Shown here: in pieces, positions 44,604 to 54,210 of the stretch
How the letters are laid out: each line of letters starts with the position of its first letter
Position numbering within the stretch: position 1 is the first letter of the stretch
Translations under genes and position numbers: made by a program
NCBI RefSeq assembly: GCF_000745315.1
Contig: NZ_JQNQ01000001.1
Coordinates: forward strand, 124,001-188,000
From: Salegentibacter sp. Hel_I_6
GTDB taxonomy: Bacteria; Bacteroidota; Bacteroidia; Flavobacteriales; Flavobacteriaceae
DNA: 64,000 bases
Direction: 5' to 3'
The notes under the pieces: generated by a model
The model's input: the letters and a program-made list of their open reading frames with translations, nothing else
What the model was told of the DNA's origin: nothing
Database searches by the model: none

Positions 44604-47492
44604 ATGAAAAATATATGTATTATTTTTGGAGTTTTAGTAACACTCCTTTCTGAAGTTGGCTACTCTCAGTATAATCTAGATAGTACTACAAAAACTAAGG
44701 AAATAGATACCAGTATCTTACATGGTGTTTTAGATAATGGCTTAACTTATTATATAAAACCATTAAACAATGTATCTGGTGAAGTTAAAATGAACTTCAT
44801 TGTGAAGACTGGTAATTTTAAAGAAAAACCTCACCAAAATAATTTTGCTCACCATATTGAACATTTAGGCTTTCGGGAAACAACGAATTTCCCGGAAGGT
44901 TTAAAGAGTAACGAAAAACTACTGGTATCACTGGGAATGAATGCTCGGGATGTAAGTGGTAAAACCGGAGGAAAAGCAACTGTTTATAATTTTGAAATTC
45001 CCCGACCCAGTACAAGGTCAATATTGGTTGGACTAAAATGGTTCCGGGATATTGCTACAGAATTAAACTTGTCAAAAAATAATATTAACAGAGAAAGAGG
45101 GGTCTTATTGCAAGAATATTTAGCAATGTCTGCATCCAGGGAGGAGTTAGCTACAGAAGAAATTTTAAATGGTAAGTTATTCCCATGCATGCATAAAGAT
45201 AATCAGAATTTTATAGTTCATAACAAGACCTTTCCTTATAAGGATTTACAAAAATTTCATAGAAAGTGGTATCGCCCAGACCTTATGGCTATTAGCATTG
45301 TGGGAAATATTGAAAATCCAAAGGAGTTAGAATCCCTGATCAAAAAAAACTTCTCAGCCATTAAAAGAAGAACTAAGGTTCTTAAGGAAGAGAATTGTAC
45401 TGAATTATACTTTAATAGCGATCATAAATTTTCAATTGTCAAAAGAGAAGTAAATTCAATTAAGAAATCTTTTGGCAAACCCATAAATTTAAACCTCTAT
45501 TTTAGAGATCAGACTACTTTAGAGAAGCGAAATTCTTTATCTGGTTATAAAAGTCTGCTGGAAGCTCATTTTATTACTAAGATTCTAAACACGCGTTTTA
45601 GAGAAGAAGCGAAGGTTTACAACCACAACGCAAGAAGATTTAGTATCCATACTATGGAAACAAAAACTTCCAATTCGGGAAAACCGGAAAGCGCTTTAAA
45701 GGTTATTATCAGAACCAGAATGCATGAGGAAGTAGCAGCCCTTGAAAAGACTATCTCTATAATTCAACAACTTAAGAAATATGGAATTTCAAAAAGAGAA
45801 TTAGAAAAAACCAGAGAACAATTTCTAAAGGATTTTTCCTTAACTCAAACAAGAAATACAGATTATTGGCTTGCAGAAATCAAAAAACATTTTGTATATC
45901 ACGATATATTACCTAAAAATAAAAATGCCTGTACCAGGGATATTATAGCGAATTTCAGCAAAGAAGAGATCGATAAAAGCATCCAGCGATTATTCTCAAA
46001 TGAACCCGAAGATATAGGAATTATTTTACCTCTAGATTATTCTAGCCTTATAGAAAACGAAAAACATGTTCGAAGAAAAATAAGAAGTGTGTTTAAATCA
46101 CCAGCCAATCAATATCAAATTCCTCAAGCTCCTGCCAAATTACTAACTGAAAAAGAGATTCAAGAACTAGAGCCACGAAAAATCGCATCAACCTTTGAAA
46201 AAAGCAGTAATATTCAGGAGTATGTTCTTGAAAACGGCCTCAAAATAGTATTAAATCCGTTAAAACGTAATTCATCCTCAGGCAAATTATCACTTCAAGG
46301 CTTTACCCCATTCGGGGCAGCCTGTTTCCCTAAGAACGACTATTTTTCGGCTATATATGCGCCTTCCATAGTTAAAAATACAGGAATAGGGCAGTTTTCA
46401 AAATTTGATCTTGAACGTTATTTTCAAAAATTTAATTCAATTCAAACTGGTATTTATCCTTACATTTCTTTTAAAGAAGCTGGTATTAAGGGTGAAGTTA
46501 CTAAGGAGGAATTTGAAGATTTCTTACAAATAATCTTTTTATATTTTTCACAACCTCAAATAAATGAATTGGCATTTAAAGATTGGAAACACCAAAGTTT
46601 AAGCAATTCCTATAATTCTTTAAATCCTGTGAATGATTTAATTGATGCCATAAATAGGCTCACAAAAGATTCGACCCAACCACCATATTCCTCAGATAGA
46701 ATAAAAGGAATTAAAAAAGTGAATTTAAATCGCGCTTTCGAGATTTATAGAGCTCTATTTAGCAGTGCGGAAAATTTTACTTTTATTGTTACTGGTCATT
46801 TTGATAAAAAAGACATTCTTCCCTTACTCCAGAAGTATTTAGGAAACTTACCCAATCATAAAAAATTAGAATGTTCCAATCAGAGGCATTCAGAAACTTT
46901 AACTCAAGGACCTGTTTTTAAAAAGGGTAACATTTCGGATTTGTATACCAATATAAACTCCTATTTTGGTTTGGAGTTTGTAAAACCTCGTGCGAAAAAG
47001 GATACTTGGAAAGAAGAGGTTAAGGTAAAGGTATTAGGGATGATTCTAAACGATTTATTATTTAAATTCCGGTCAGATGAAGGACTTTCACTTTATCACT
47101 ACGGAGCTGGCGGTAATTACAATAGACCTCTAGGAAGGTATGAAATCATGTTTAGATTCAATTGTGTCCCTGAAGAGCTTCCTAAAATTAGGAACTTAAC
47201 CAAAGAACTTATAAGTAATATAAAACTGGGAAAAATAGATCAAAATATTTTTTCTAACGCCATAAATAAGCTTTTAGCTCAATATAGTAGAATAAATCAA
47301 GAAAAGCTTAGTAATAAATTGGACAATTTATACAAGCATTATAGGTATGGTGAGCGAATAAATGGTTCCAAAGACTGGGAAGAATATTTAAATTCTTTAA
47401 AAAGAGAAGATATTACAAATACTGCAATAAAATATTTAAAAGAGGATCATTCATATGAATTAATATTGCACCCAGAAGAGTTAGCTGAATAG
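44604..47492 (+). CDS. M16-family zinc metallopeptidase (insulinase/pitrilysin-like), exported
   Basis: The 962-residue protein has a short signal sequence. The inverted zinc motif HxxEH is in AHHIEHLGF (H83, E86, H87), and the distal glutamate lies in ERGVLLQEYLAM. A second, inactive M16 half occupies the C-terminus (FEIYRALFSSAENFTFIVTGHFDKKDIL). Two-half M16 enzymes cut small peptides inside a closed chamber. Placed after SusC/SusD it probably degrades peptides brought in by the transporter. A terminator-like hairpin follows the gene. Confidence 0.9.
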   Translation: MKNICIIFGVLVTLLSEVGYSQYNLDSTTKTKEIDTSILHGVLDNGLTYYIKPLNNVSGEVKMNFIVKTGNFKEKPHQNNFAHHIEHLGFRETTNFPEGLKSNEKLLVSLGMNARDVSGKTGGKATVYNFEIPRPSTRSILVGLKWFRDIATELNLSKNNINRERGVLLQEYLAMSASREELATEEILNGKLFPCMHKDNQNFIVHNKTFPYKDLQKFHRKWYRPDLMAISIVGNIENPKELESLIKKNFSAIKRRTKVLKEENCTELYFNSDHKFSIVKREVNSIKKSFGKPINLNLYFRDQTTLEKRNSLSGYKSLLEAHFITKILNTRFREEAKVYNHNARRFSIHTMETKTSNSGKPESALKVIIRTRMHEEVAALEKTISIIQQLKKYGISKRELEKTREQFLKDFSLTQTRNTDYWLAEIKKHFVYHDILPKNKNACTRDIIANFSKEEIDKSIQRLFSNEPEDIGIILPLDYSSLIENEKHVRRKIRSVFKSPANQYQIPQAPAKLLTEKEIQELEPRKIASTFEKSSNIQEYVLENGLKIVLNPLKRNSSSGKLSLQGFTPFGAACFPKNDYFSAIYAPSIVKNTGIGQFSKFDLERYFQKFNSIQTGIYPYISFKEAGIKGEVTKEEFEDFLQIIFLYFSQPQINELAFKDWKHQSLSNSYNSLNPVNDLIDAINRLTKDSTQPPYSSDRIKGIKKVNLNRAFEIYRALFSSAENFTFIVTGHFDKKDILPLLQKYLGNLPNHKKLECSNQRHSETLTQGPVFKKGNISDLYTNINSYFGLEFVKPRAKKDTWKEEVKVKVLGMILNDLLFKFRSDEGLSLYHYGAGGNYNRPLGRYEIMFRFNCVPEELPKIRNLTKELISNIKLGKIDQNIFSNAINKLLAQYSRINQEKLSNKLDNLYKHYRYGERINGSKDWEEYLNSLKREDITNTAIKYLKEDHSYELILHPEELAE

Positions 47493-47506
47493 AAATAAGA
47501 TATAAA

Positions 47507-47538
47507 AAGGCACATCCCAATTAGTGGTGATGTGCCTT
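47507..47538. terminator. Bidirectional terminator-like hairpin
   Basis: AAGGCACATC (47507-47516) and GATGTGCCTT (47529-47538) form a perfect 10-bp stem between the convergent peptidase and DUF6520 genes. An A-run precedes the stem; the plus-strand T-tract is short. Confidence 0.75.
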
Positions 47539-47555
47539 ATACCTAAAGTATTCAA

Positions 47556-47843
47556 TTAGGGATTAATAATGGTCGGATCTTCAGAGGTACTCGATTTACG
47601 CGTATTCCTGTCCATTTCATCATAAACATCATAAACAGGACCATTTTCACCAAACTGAACTTGGCAAATTTCTCCTCCCGGATCACAAGCTTGTTCTGGT
47701 ATAGACTGCCAAGATCCATTGAGCAGCACATAATCATTCGCAACCGGTTCCGGTTGAATATCGGTTTCACTTCCTAAACTTGTAAAGGACATACCTAAAA
47801 CAACAAGAAGCGCCATTGCTGGAATTAAAAATAACTTTTTCAT
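47556..47843 (-). CDS. DUF6520-family small exported protein
   Basis: I choose the ATG at 47843 (MKKLFLIPAMALLVVLGMSF); the frame is open for 58 more codons upstream but those lack any protein-like pattern. The 95-residue product has a signal peptide followed by SLGSETDIQ. The mature part has a single CDPGGEIC pair and a polar tail (RKSSTSEDPTIINP). DUF6520 proteins are short secreted proteins of Bacteroidota with unknown role. The two cysteines may form a disulfide. It is convergent with the SusCD-peptidase operon. Confidence 0.75.
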   Translation of the reverse strand: MKKLFLIPAMALLVVLGMSFTSLGSETDIQPEPVANDYVLLNGSWQSIPEQACDPGGEICQVQFGENGPVYDVYDEMDRNTRKSSTSEDPTIINP

Positions 47844-48061
47844 AATATAAAGTTTTAATATATACCTACTCTTTGAAGGATTTTCGGCTTCTCCTACTTT
47901 CTGCGCAAAAAGATTTGTAACATTTCTTTTATGGTGTAAATATTCCAGTGCATTCCTGAAATTTGAAAGTAGTATAAGCTTATGGCTACTATCATTTACA
48001 ATAGTAAAATTCATCAAATAAACTCAAACAAAATGGTCGCTAAAGCCGAAAAACTATTCTG

Positions 48062-48985
48062 TTATTGAATTGACCAGGCATTTTCCATTCTATATTGCGA
48101 AGGCGTCTGACCATATTGAAGCTTGAAATTTTTAGAAAAATGTGAGTGATCTTTAAAACCGCATTTCTGCATAATTATGGAAATAGGCAATTCCGTACTT
48201 CGAATTAAAAGAGCACCTTTTTCGAGCCTTTTTTTCATATGGAACCGAGGTATGGTAGTGCCATACATTTTCTTAAATTCTTCTTTGAGCTTGGTTTTAT
48301 TCGTACGGTGAATAAGTCCCAATTCCTTAAGGGAAGGTAGTTCCGTATGTAGGTTCCGGAGAATATAGAGACGCACTTGTTTTAGGAGTAATTTTGTTGC
48401 TGTACTTTCCTTCTTTCCTGATTTTGAAGAACGGGTGGTATTCCTATCTTTCTCGTCCTCCTCAATCCTATTTTCGAAACGAAAAGCGGTAATTACATAA
48501 GAACATTCTGAATTAATTCCCGTCATCTTCTGAATAGTGCAGGGAGTCCTGTATAGGCTTTTATTTTCAGTTAGAAAGTCTAATGAAATTAATCGCTGAT
48601 AAGTTTTCCCTCCATTAGACTCCAATTCCTCTTTTAAAATAGTTACAGAATTATTTGAAAGAATTTCTGAAACTGGCCTATCAATTTTTTTGTCCTCCCA
48701 ATTCAGGATTTTGGGAGTTTTGGTAGTATAGGAAGTTATATGATAGCTATTATCCAGGAATATTGAAAAATGATATTCCGGAGGTTCCTCCTGCTCCTGG
48801 GATTTGAAACAGGAATTATAAATTTCCTCGGACATCATATTTAGTAATACGCCAATAGTATCTAGTGGGTCTCGGCGACCGGTCGGTTCCTGGCGAAACA
48901 TAAAATTACCACAGGCAATCTCGATGATTTGTTGGTACAAAGAATTGAACCTCATTTTCTCCTCGTTGCTGATTTCCTTTTCCAT
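48062..48985 (-). CDS. AraC-family regulator with PAS-like N-terminal domain
   Basis: The 307-residue protein ends in two HTH motifs (SLKELGLIHRTNKTKLKEEF and ISIIMQKCGFKDHSHFSKNF) and TPSQYRMEN, standard for AraC. The N-terminal half (YHFSIFLDNSYHITSYTTKT, VSEILSNNSVTILKEEL) resembles a PAS sensor fold. It lies 13 bases downstream of a small SpoIIAA-like gene in the same direction. It may regulate the SusCD locus or the DUF6520 gene; this is inferred from distance only. Confidence 0.88.
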   Translation of the reverse strand: MEKEISNEEKMRFNSLYQQIIEIACGNFMFRQEPTGRRDPLDTIGVLLNMMSEEIYNSCFKSQEQEEPPEYHFSIFLDNSYHITSYTTKTPKILNWEDKKIDRPVSEILSNNSVTILKEELESNGGKTYQRLISLDFLTENKSLYRTPCTIQKMTGINSECSYVITAFRFENRIEEDEKDRNTTRSSKSGKKESTATKLLLKQVRLYILRNLHTELPSLKELGLIHRTNKTKLKEEFKKMYGTTIPRFHMKKRLEKGALLIRSTELPISIIMQKCGFKDHSHFSKNFKLQYGQTPSQYRMENAWSIQ

Positions 48986-48998
48986 AATTATTATTTTA

Positions 48999-49376
48999 TT
49001 AATGGTTACTTTTATAGTCCTGCAAGAACGAAAGCGCCTTTTCCTTATTAGTAAATACCCGGGTAGGATAAGCCGGGTTATTTATTTTAATATACATCTG
49101 GGTGATTACCTCGGCGTGCTCATCTTTAACCAGGAGTGCGAGAGCCGTTGTCATATATGCACCTTCAATAGCCAAATAGTCCCTGGCTTGTTTTTGAGCA
49201 AGGGTGACAGCCCTTAGATCACAAAATATAGGATATGAATTTTCATTTTGCAGCTGTAATCGCTGGCTTACGATCTGTTTGGCCATACTCCTATTAATCT
49301 CATAAATTTCTTTATAGATAAAATAAAGGATCCCATTGGAAATCCACATTTTTGCATAAGTACCATCCACAACCAT
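48999..49376 (-). CDS. Small conserved cytosolic protein, SpoIIAA/STAS-like (DUF7793-type)
   Basis: The 125-residue protein has no signal peptide. The pattern GILYFIYKEIYEINRSMAKQ, NENSYPIFCDLRAVTLAQKQ and a C-terminal TNKEKALSFLQDYK recalls the Bacteroidota family of SpoIIAA-like STAS-fold proteins. No enzymatic motif is visible. It is first in a pair with the AraC regulator and is divergent from the PLP enzyme gene at 49601. Confidence 0.65.
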   Translation of the reverse strand: MVVDGTYAKMWISNGILYFIYKEIYEINRSMAKQIVSQRLQLQNENSYPIFCDLRAVTLAQKQARDYLAIEGAYMTTALALLVKDEHAEVITQMYIKINNPAYPTRVFTNKEKALSFLQDYKSNH

Positions 49377-49600
49377 CCCGTAATAATTTGGATATCACTA
49401 ATATAAAACAAAATTTCAATACGTCTTACCAGAACATTTTTCTTGAATTATATATTATTTGATAAAGTTATTCTCATAAGTTTTAAAGCTATTTGAACGA
49501 AAAGCCGAATAACTGTTCTGAAAAGACTTTTTATTATAACGCACAGAATTATAATAGATATTTATCATAGCTTGAAAAGGAAATTTTTATATCAAAAGTT

Positions 49601-52018
49601 ATGGCTAAAGTTAAACACAATAATTTCCTGGATACGGTTGATGAAGTAATCACCAATGCAACCAATGCTGGGGTAATCCATCTCCATGCAGAGGGCAATG
49701 AATTAAACGGGCGGCGTATAACCATTAACGGGAAACCTTCTTATCACTTCGGAACCACGGGTTACTTAGGACTTGAACAAGATAAAAGATTAAAAAAAGC
49801 AGCAATAGATGCTATTGAAAAATACGGAACCCAGTTTCCTCTATCCAAAACATATATTTCCCATCCGCTCTATGCTCCGCTGGAAGAAAAAATATTCGAA
49901 ATGTACCAGCACCCCATACTCATTACTAAAAATAGTACACTTGGGCATTTAGCAGTCATTCCCACAGCTGTAAGGGATGGTGATGCGGTGATCTTGGATC
50001 ACCAGGTACATTGGAGTGTTCAAAGTGCCACGGAGGTTTTAAAATCAAAAGGAGTAACAGTAAGGATGATCAGGCATAGCAATATGGATATGCTCGAACA
50101 CTATATCAAAGATTTAAGAAATAAGGTCAATAAAATTTGGTATATGGCAGATGGGGTGTATTCTATGTACGGAGATTTTGCTCCTTTACAAGACTTAATG
50201 GAGTTATCCAAAAAGTACCCACAATTACATCTTTACATAGATGATGTTCATGGAATGAGCTGGAAAGGAAAGCACGGTTCGGGTTATGTTATGTCTGAAT
50301 TGAAAGAACTTCCTCAGAATCTACTCTTATTCGGCACTTTAAGTAAAACTTTTGGAGCTAGTGGTGCAGTGCTGGTATGTCCTGATAAAAAGTTGCATAA
50401 AAAAATAAAAAATTTCGGAGGACCCCTTACATTTTCAGCCCAATTGGAACCTGCTTCAGTTGCTGCTGCAACCGCTTCTGCAGAGATTCATCTCTCTCCT
50501 GAAATCTATGAACTACAGTCAGGTTTAGCTGCTAAAATTGATTTTTTTAATCAATTATTAGAGACTTCAAATCTACCGCTGGTACATAAGAATACCTCCC
50601 CGGTATTTTATATCGGTACAGGGTTACCGGCTACAGGATATAATTTTGTAAGCAAAATGATGAATGCCGGTTTTTTTGTTAATCTTGGTTTGTTTCCGGC
50701 AGTTCCGGTTAAAAATACGGGAGTTAGAATCACGATTTCCAGGCATAATGAATTGAAGGATATTAAGGCATTGGTAGATGCGATGAGCTATTACTTTCCC
50801 CTGGCTATGGAAGAAACCCATACTGATTTAACCAGGATTTACAAATCATTTGGAATTCAAACAACCGAAAAGAATAATCCTGTAACTACTCAAATGGAAG
50901 AGCTAAATCTGGAATATACCCAAACCATTCAACAAATAAATAAATCGGAATGGGATACCTGTTTTTTCGGAAAAGGTACATTTGATTGGGACGGTCTTGA
51001 TTTTTTAGAGAAAGTGTTTACCAATAATAATTTAAAGGAGCATAATTGGGCCTTCCATTACATTACCATAAAAGACAAAATAGGGAAAATCATTTTGGCG
51101 GCACCACTTACCAGTGCGCTTTTAAAAAACGATATGCTGTCTGATGCAAAAACCTCGAAAGCCATTGAAGAAATGCGTGAACAGGATCCCTATTATATGA
51201 CCGATATGGTGCTATCCTTAGGATCCGTTTTTTCAGAAGGAGCCCATTTGTTTTTAGACGATGATCATCCTCTACATATTCAAACCATGCGATTATTTCT
51301 AGAGAAAATTGATGAAATAAAATCTAACGTAGGGGCTAAACTTATCATTTTACGGGATTTTGAAAAAACAAATACGTTGAACGCTTTTCTTCACAAGCAA
51401 GGTTTCATTTCCATAGACATGCCCGATTCCTGTGAAATTGCCAATCTCAATTGGCGAAATGAAGAACAATATATTTCCACGCTCAGTAAACGCTCCAGGA
51501 AACATTTTAAAAAGGACATTAAGGCATTTGAGAATTACTTTAACACCAGGATTGTAGGCTCCCCTACCCCAGCAGAAATTGACAAATATTACCAGTTATT
51601 TGAAGAGGTTTGGAGTAACAATTTAGGAATTAACACTTTTAAATTTCCCAAAAAGCTATTTTTCAAAATGGCTAAAAGTCCGAAGTGGGATTTTCTAACC
51701 TTTTATCTTAAAGCAGATAATCACGACGCATCGGATAAGATCGTTGGCGTGATGTTTATAACGCGATCCGGTAAAACTCTCATACCCGCTTTTGTAGGCA
51801 TGGATTATGAATATAATGAAAAATTCAATATCTATCGCCAGCTTTTATACCAGGCAATAAAAACCGCCGGGATTTTAAAATTCGAAAAAATTAATTTTGG
51901 CTTTAGCGCTAGTTTTGAAAAAAAGAAATTGGGAGCCACTCTAATACCTAAAATAGCCTATGTCCAAGCGGATGACAACTTCATTCTTGAAGCTTTAAAT
52001 TGGTTACGAAAAGATTAA
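49601..52018 (+). CDS. Alpha-oxoamine synthase-like PLP enzyme fused to a GNAT-like acyltransferase domain
   Basis: The 805-residue protein begins with a fold-type I PLP domain (about 1-405). It has the substrate-site GTTGYLGLEQD, the YIDDVHGMSWKGKHG aspartate/histidine region and the PLP lysine near residue 249 in GTLSKTFGASG. These are typical of 8-amino-7-oxononanoate, serine palmitoyl- and cysteate acyl-transferases. The C-terminal 380 residues contain a GNAT/FemAB-like half (ISTLSKRSRKHFKKDIKAFE, FNIYRQLLYQAIKTAG). Such fusions could make and N-acylate a sphingoid or sulfonolipid base in one chain. The product is not known. Confidence 0.75.
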   Translation: MAKVKHNNFLDTVDEVITNATNAGVIHLHAEGNELNGRRITINGKPSYHFGTTGYLGLEQDKRLKKAAIDAIEKYGTQFPLSKTYISHPLYAPLEEKIFEMYQHPILITKNSTLGHLAVIPTAVRDGDAVILDHQVHWSVQSATEVLKSKGVTVRMIRHSNMDMLEHYIKDLRNKVNKIWYMADGVYSMYGDFAPLQDLMELSKKYPQLHLYIDDVHGMSWKGKHGSGYVMSELKELPQNLLLFGTLSKTFGASGAVLVCPDKKLHKKIKNFGGPLTFSAQLEPASVAAATASAEIHLSPEIYELQSGLAAKIDFFNQLLETSNLPLVHKNTSPVFYIGTGLPATGYNFVSKMMNAGFFVNLGLFPAVPVKNTGVRITISRHNELKDIKALVDAMSYYFPLAMEETHTDLTRIYKSFGIQTTEKNNPVTTQMEELNLEYTQTIQQINKSEWDTCFFGKGTFDWDGLDFLEKVFTNNNLKEHNWAFHYITIKDKIGKIILAAPLTSALLKNDMLSDAKTSKAIEEMREQDPYYMTDMVLSLGSVFSEGAHLFLDDDHPLHIQTMRLFLEKIDEIKSNVGAKLIILRDFEKTNTLNAFLHKQGFISIDMPDSCEIANLNWRNEEQYISTLSKRSRKHFKKDIKAFENYFNTRIVGSPTPAEIDKYYQLFEEVWSNNLGINTFKFPKKLFFKMAKSPKWDFLTFYLKADNHDASDKIVGVMFITRSGKTLIPAFVGMDYEYNEKFNIYRQLLYQAIKTAGILKFEKINFGFSASFEKKKLGATLIPKIAYVQADDNFILEALNWLRKD

Positions 52019-52069
52019 CACCCCCCTTTGAAGTATATTTTTTAATATTTACCCTTTTAAAAAGCCGTA

Positions 52070-52954
52070 TTGAAAATAGCACAGCAAAGGCATTATTTGT
52101 TTTCATTAAATACAAATCTCATGTTCGAGAAAACAATGTCGATATTCAGCGAAAATGTTGAAAGCTTAATTCAGTCAGGTAAATCTGATTTGAAGAAAGC
52201 TGAAGACGGCATTAGTTTATGTATTAAAATTCTTTCCAAATTACAAAAGCAAGTAGATAAGTACGATTTTGAAGATACTCAAGCAGAAATTGAGTTTTTT
52301 AAAAATATAAAACCCTTTCCTATGAGCTATCTTATTTATTTTACCGAAGTCCGCTCTTGTGAATTAAAGCTCCCAAAAGTCGGTAACTCTCATAAAGTTC
52401 GTTATTTGGAAAAGGAGATTAAAAAGATCAATAGATTTTTTTCTGAAAATAACAGTTTTGTCAACTATATGGAGCAAAACCACAATTACCTAGATCCACA
52501 ATTTTTCAGTCGCAGTGGTAAGATGGATTTTTCCTTTAGCCCTACTATAAACTATTATCAAAATCCTGAATTTTCGACCAGTCACGATATGCTTTGGTCA
52601 AAGGTACAGGCGCTTTACCGCTATATACATTATATTCGGGAGAAGTTAGAACTGATTCAACCTGGGAGTAGCGGAGATTTCCGAGAACGCCAACCAAACC
52701 TTCTACTATGGTCCGGATCCAAAACTTCTTTAGTAGAAGTAATCTATAGTTTATACCTTAAAGGAGATATCAACCATGGGACTGTAGATCTTAAAACGCT
52801 TATCGCTGCTTTTGAAGATTTTTTTAATATTAAGCTCGATAATTACCATAAAACATATAGTGAGATGAGAGCCAGAAAAGATCCTAGGAGTAAATATCTT
52901 CACCTAATAGCTGCAAAGTTGGAAGCCAAAATGCGCCAGGATGATGAAAAGTAA
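52070..52954 (+). CDS. rteC: RteC-family protein (ICE regulator)
   Basis: The 294-residue frame begins at a TTG, and the ATG at 52121 (MFEKTMSIFSENVESLI) is an equally good start. The C-terminal half carries the RteC signature: LLLWSGSKTSLVEVIYSLYLKG and the final ARKDPRSKYLHLIAAKLEAKM. In CTnDOT, RteC activates excision gene expression. Here it precedes an HTH excisionase-like gene by 251 bases that include two palindromes. It marks the left side of the ICE-type region. Confidence 0.88.
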   Translation: MKIAQQRHYLFSLNTNLMFEKTMSIFSENVESLIQSGKSDLKKAEDGISLCIKILSKLQKQVDKYDFEDTQAEIEFFKNIKPFPMSYLIYFTEVRSCELKLPKVGNSHKVRYLEKEIKKINRFFSENNSFVNYMEQNHNYLDPQFFSRSGKMDFSFSPTINYYQNPEFSTSHDMLWSKVQALYRYIHYIREKLELIQPGSSGDFRERQPNLLLWSGSKTSLVEVIYSLYLKGDINHGTVDLKTLIAAFEDFFNIKLDNYHKTYSEMRARKDPRSKYLHLIAAKLEAKMRQDDEK

Positions 52955-52968
52955 ATTTTCGAAGTAAG

Positions 52969-52980
52969 TCGTAACTACGA
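52969..52980. promoter_or_regulatory. Palindrome TCGTA-AC-TACGA downstream of rteC
   Basis: TCGTA and TACGA flank two bases, with TTTTCG and CGAAAA further out. The same TCGTA/TACGA core recurs 113 bases on, so both may bind one regulator. Confidence 0.4.
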
Positions 52981-53081
52981 AAATCAGCTCTCCATTAATT
53001 TTACAAAGAATTTCTACCTCTTCCCTCCTACCTGAATCTTAAATTGAATCAATTCTCATCATTTTTTATTAAATGTTAAAC

Positions 53082-53100
53082 TTTTTCGTACTACGAAAAA
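53082..53100. promoter_or_regulatory. Perfect 19-bp palindrome upstream of the excisionase-like gene
   Basis: TTTTTCGTA and TACGAAAAA flank a single C. It lies 105 bases before the HTH gene at 53206. It could be a regulator or recombination-factor site; no experiment or known consensus supports either. Confidence 0.5.
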
Positions 53101-53205
53101 CCTAGGGAATTATTTCCTGGAAACAATTTCAATTTTATAGAGCAATTATAAACCAGGTCAGGAACAAACAAATGAAATGTTCCAAGCCATAAAATTTGTT
53201 CTATT

Positions 53206-53487
53206 ATGCCAACATCAATTATTACTACAGACGATCTTCAGGATTTTAAAATGGAGTTACTCGAAGACATTAAACAACTGCTGAACCAGCAAAAATCAGG
53301 TAAAATAAAAAAGTACCTGAAATCTGCAGAGGTAATGGATTATTTACAAATAAGTCCAGGAACACTTCAGAATTTACGAATAAAGGGTATCCTTCCCTAT
53401 ACCAAAATAGGCGGTATTATTTATTACGATGCTCAGGAAATCCAAAAAGTAATGGAAGAAAATCGTGTACATCATTTAGAATATTAA
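53206..53487 (+). CDS. Excisionase-like HTH protein
   Basis: The 93-residue protein has a winged-helix core of the MerR/excisionase type: KSAEVMDYLQISPGTLQNLRIKGILPYTKIGGIIYYDAQEIQKVMEE. Preceding residues form a helix (DLQDFKMELLEDIKQLLNQ). Small proteins like this sit in the regulatory module of Bacteroidetes ICEs and direct excision or replication genes. The next gene starts 3 bases after its stop. Confidence 0.85.
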   Translation: MPTSIITTDDLQDFKMELLEDIKQLLNQQKSGKIKKYLKSAEVMDYLQISPGTLQNLRIKGILPYTKIGGIIYYDAQEIQKVMEENRVHHLEY

Positions 53488-53490
53488 GCA

Positions 53491-54210
53491 ATGAATTATA
53501 TAAAGCTTTTAAACGCCGCTTTCGAAAAATTTTATTTTGATGATCGTCTAAATCCAACGCATATCAGCTTGTATATGGCATTGTTCCAGGAATGGAATAG
53601 CAGCAGGTTTGCGTCGGATTTTTTCGTGAACCGAAGAGATTTGATGAATGCGTCAAAGATAGGTTCCAAATCCACCTATCACAGGTGTGTAACCGATCTT
53701 GATACCTGGAATTACCTGAAATATTTTCCTTCCAACAATCCCTACAAAGGCAGTAAAATAAAGATGTCCATAATGGGGACAAGTAATGAACCTGAAGAAG
53801 ACCATTACGATCCCAAATTAGAACAACTTGCAGAACGCTACCATCCCATAAAGGAACAAGTAGTAGACCAGCAGCGTCCCGTCAGTGGACAAGCTTTGGT
53901 ATCTACTATAAACAATACTAAACCAATAAAACATAATAAACACCCAAACAGTTTGAAGGTAGTACTGGAATTTTTTAGTAATAAAAAATTTGATCCGGAA
54001 TATGGCAAAGAGTTCTACGAGTACTATGAAGACAGGCAGTGGCAGACAAGCGATGGTTCTGATGTGAGAGATTGGCGAGCTCTTGCAAAATATTGGGTTG
54101 AACAAAAATCGCTTATGAAAGAAAAAAATAGATTAAATAAAAAGCCAGCATCTCATTTTAAGGACAACCTGCGAACCACTAAAAATAAAGATTATGGACA
54201 ACCCCTCTAA
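53491..54210 (+). CDS. ICE-associated replication/regulator-like protein
   Basis: The 239-residue protein begins NYIKLLNAAFEKFYFDDRLN and contains PTHISLYMALFQEWN and a winged-helix-like FFVNRRDLMNASKIGSKSTYHRCVTDL. It belongs to the Bacteroidota ICE family usually called transcriptional regulator. The N-terminal domain resembles replication initiators. The C-terminal RDWRALAKYWVEQ segment resembles DnaB/DnaC-helper proteins. It overlaps the following ATPase gene by 17 bases. Confidence 0.7.
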   Translation: MNYIKLLNAAFEKFYFDDRLNPTHISLYMALFQEWNSSRFASDFFVNRRDLMNASKIGSKSTYHRCVTDLDTWNYLKYFPSNNPYKGSKIKMSIMGTSNEPEEDHYDPKLEQLAERYHPIKEQVVDQQRPVSGQALVSTINNTKPIKHNKHPNSLKVVLEFFSNKKFDPEYGKEFYEYYEDRQWQTSDGSDVRDWRALAKYWVEQKSLMKEKNRLNKKPASHFKDNLRTTKNKDYGQPL

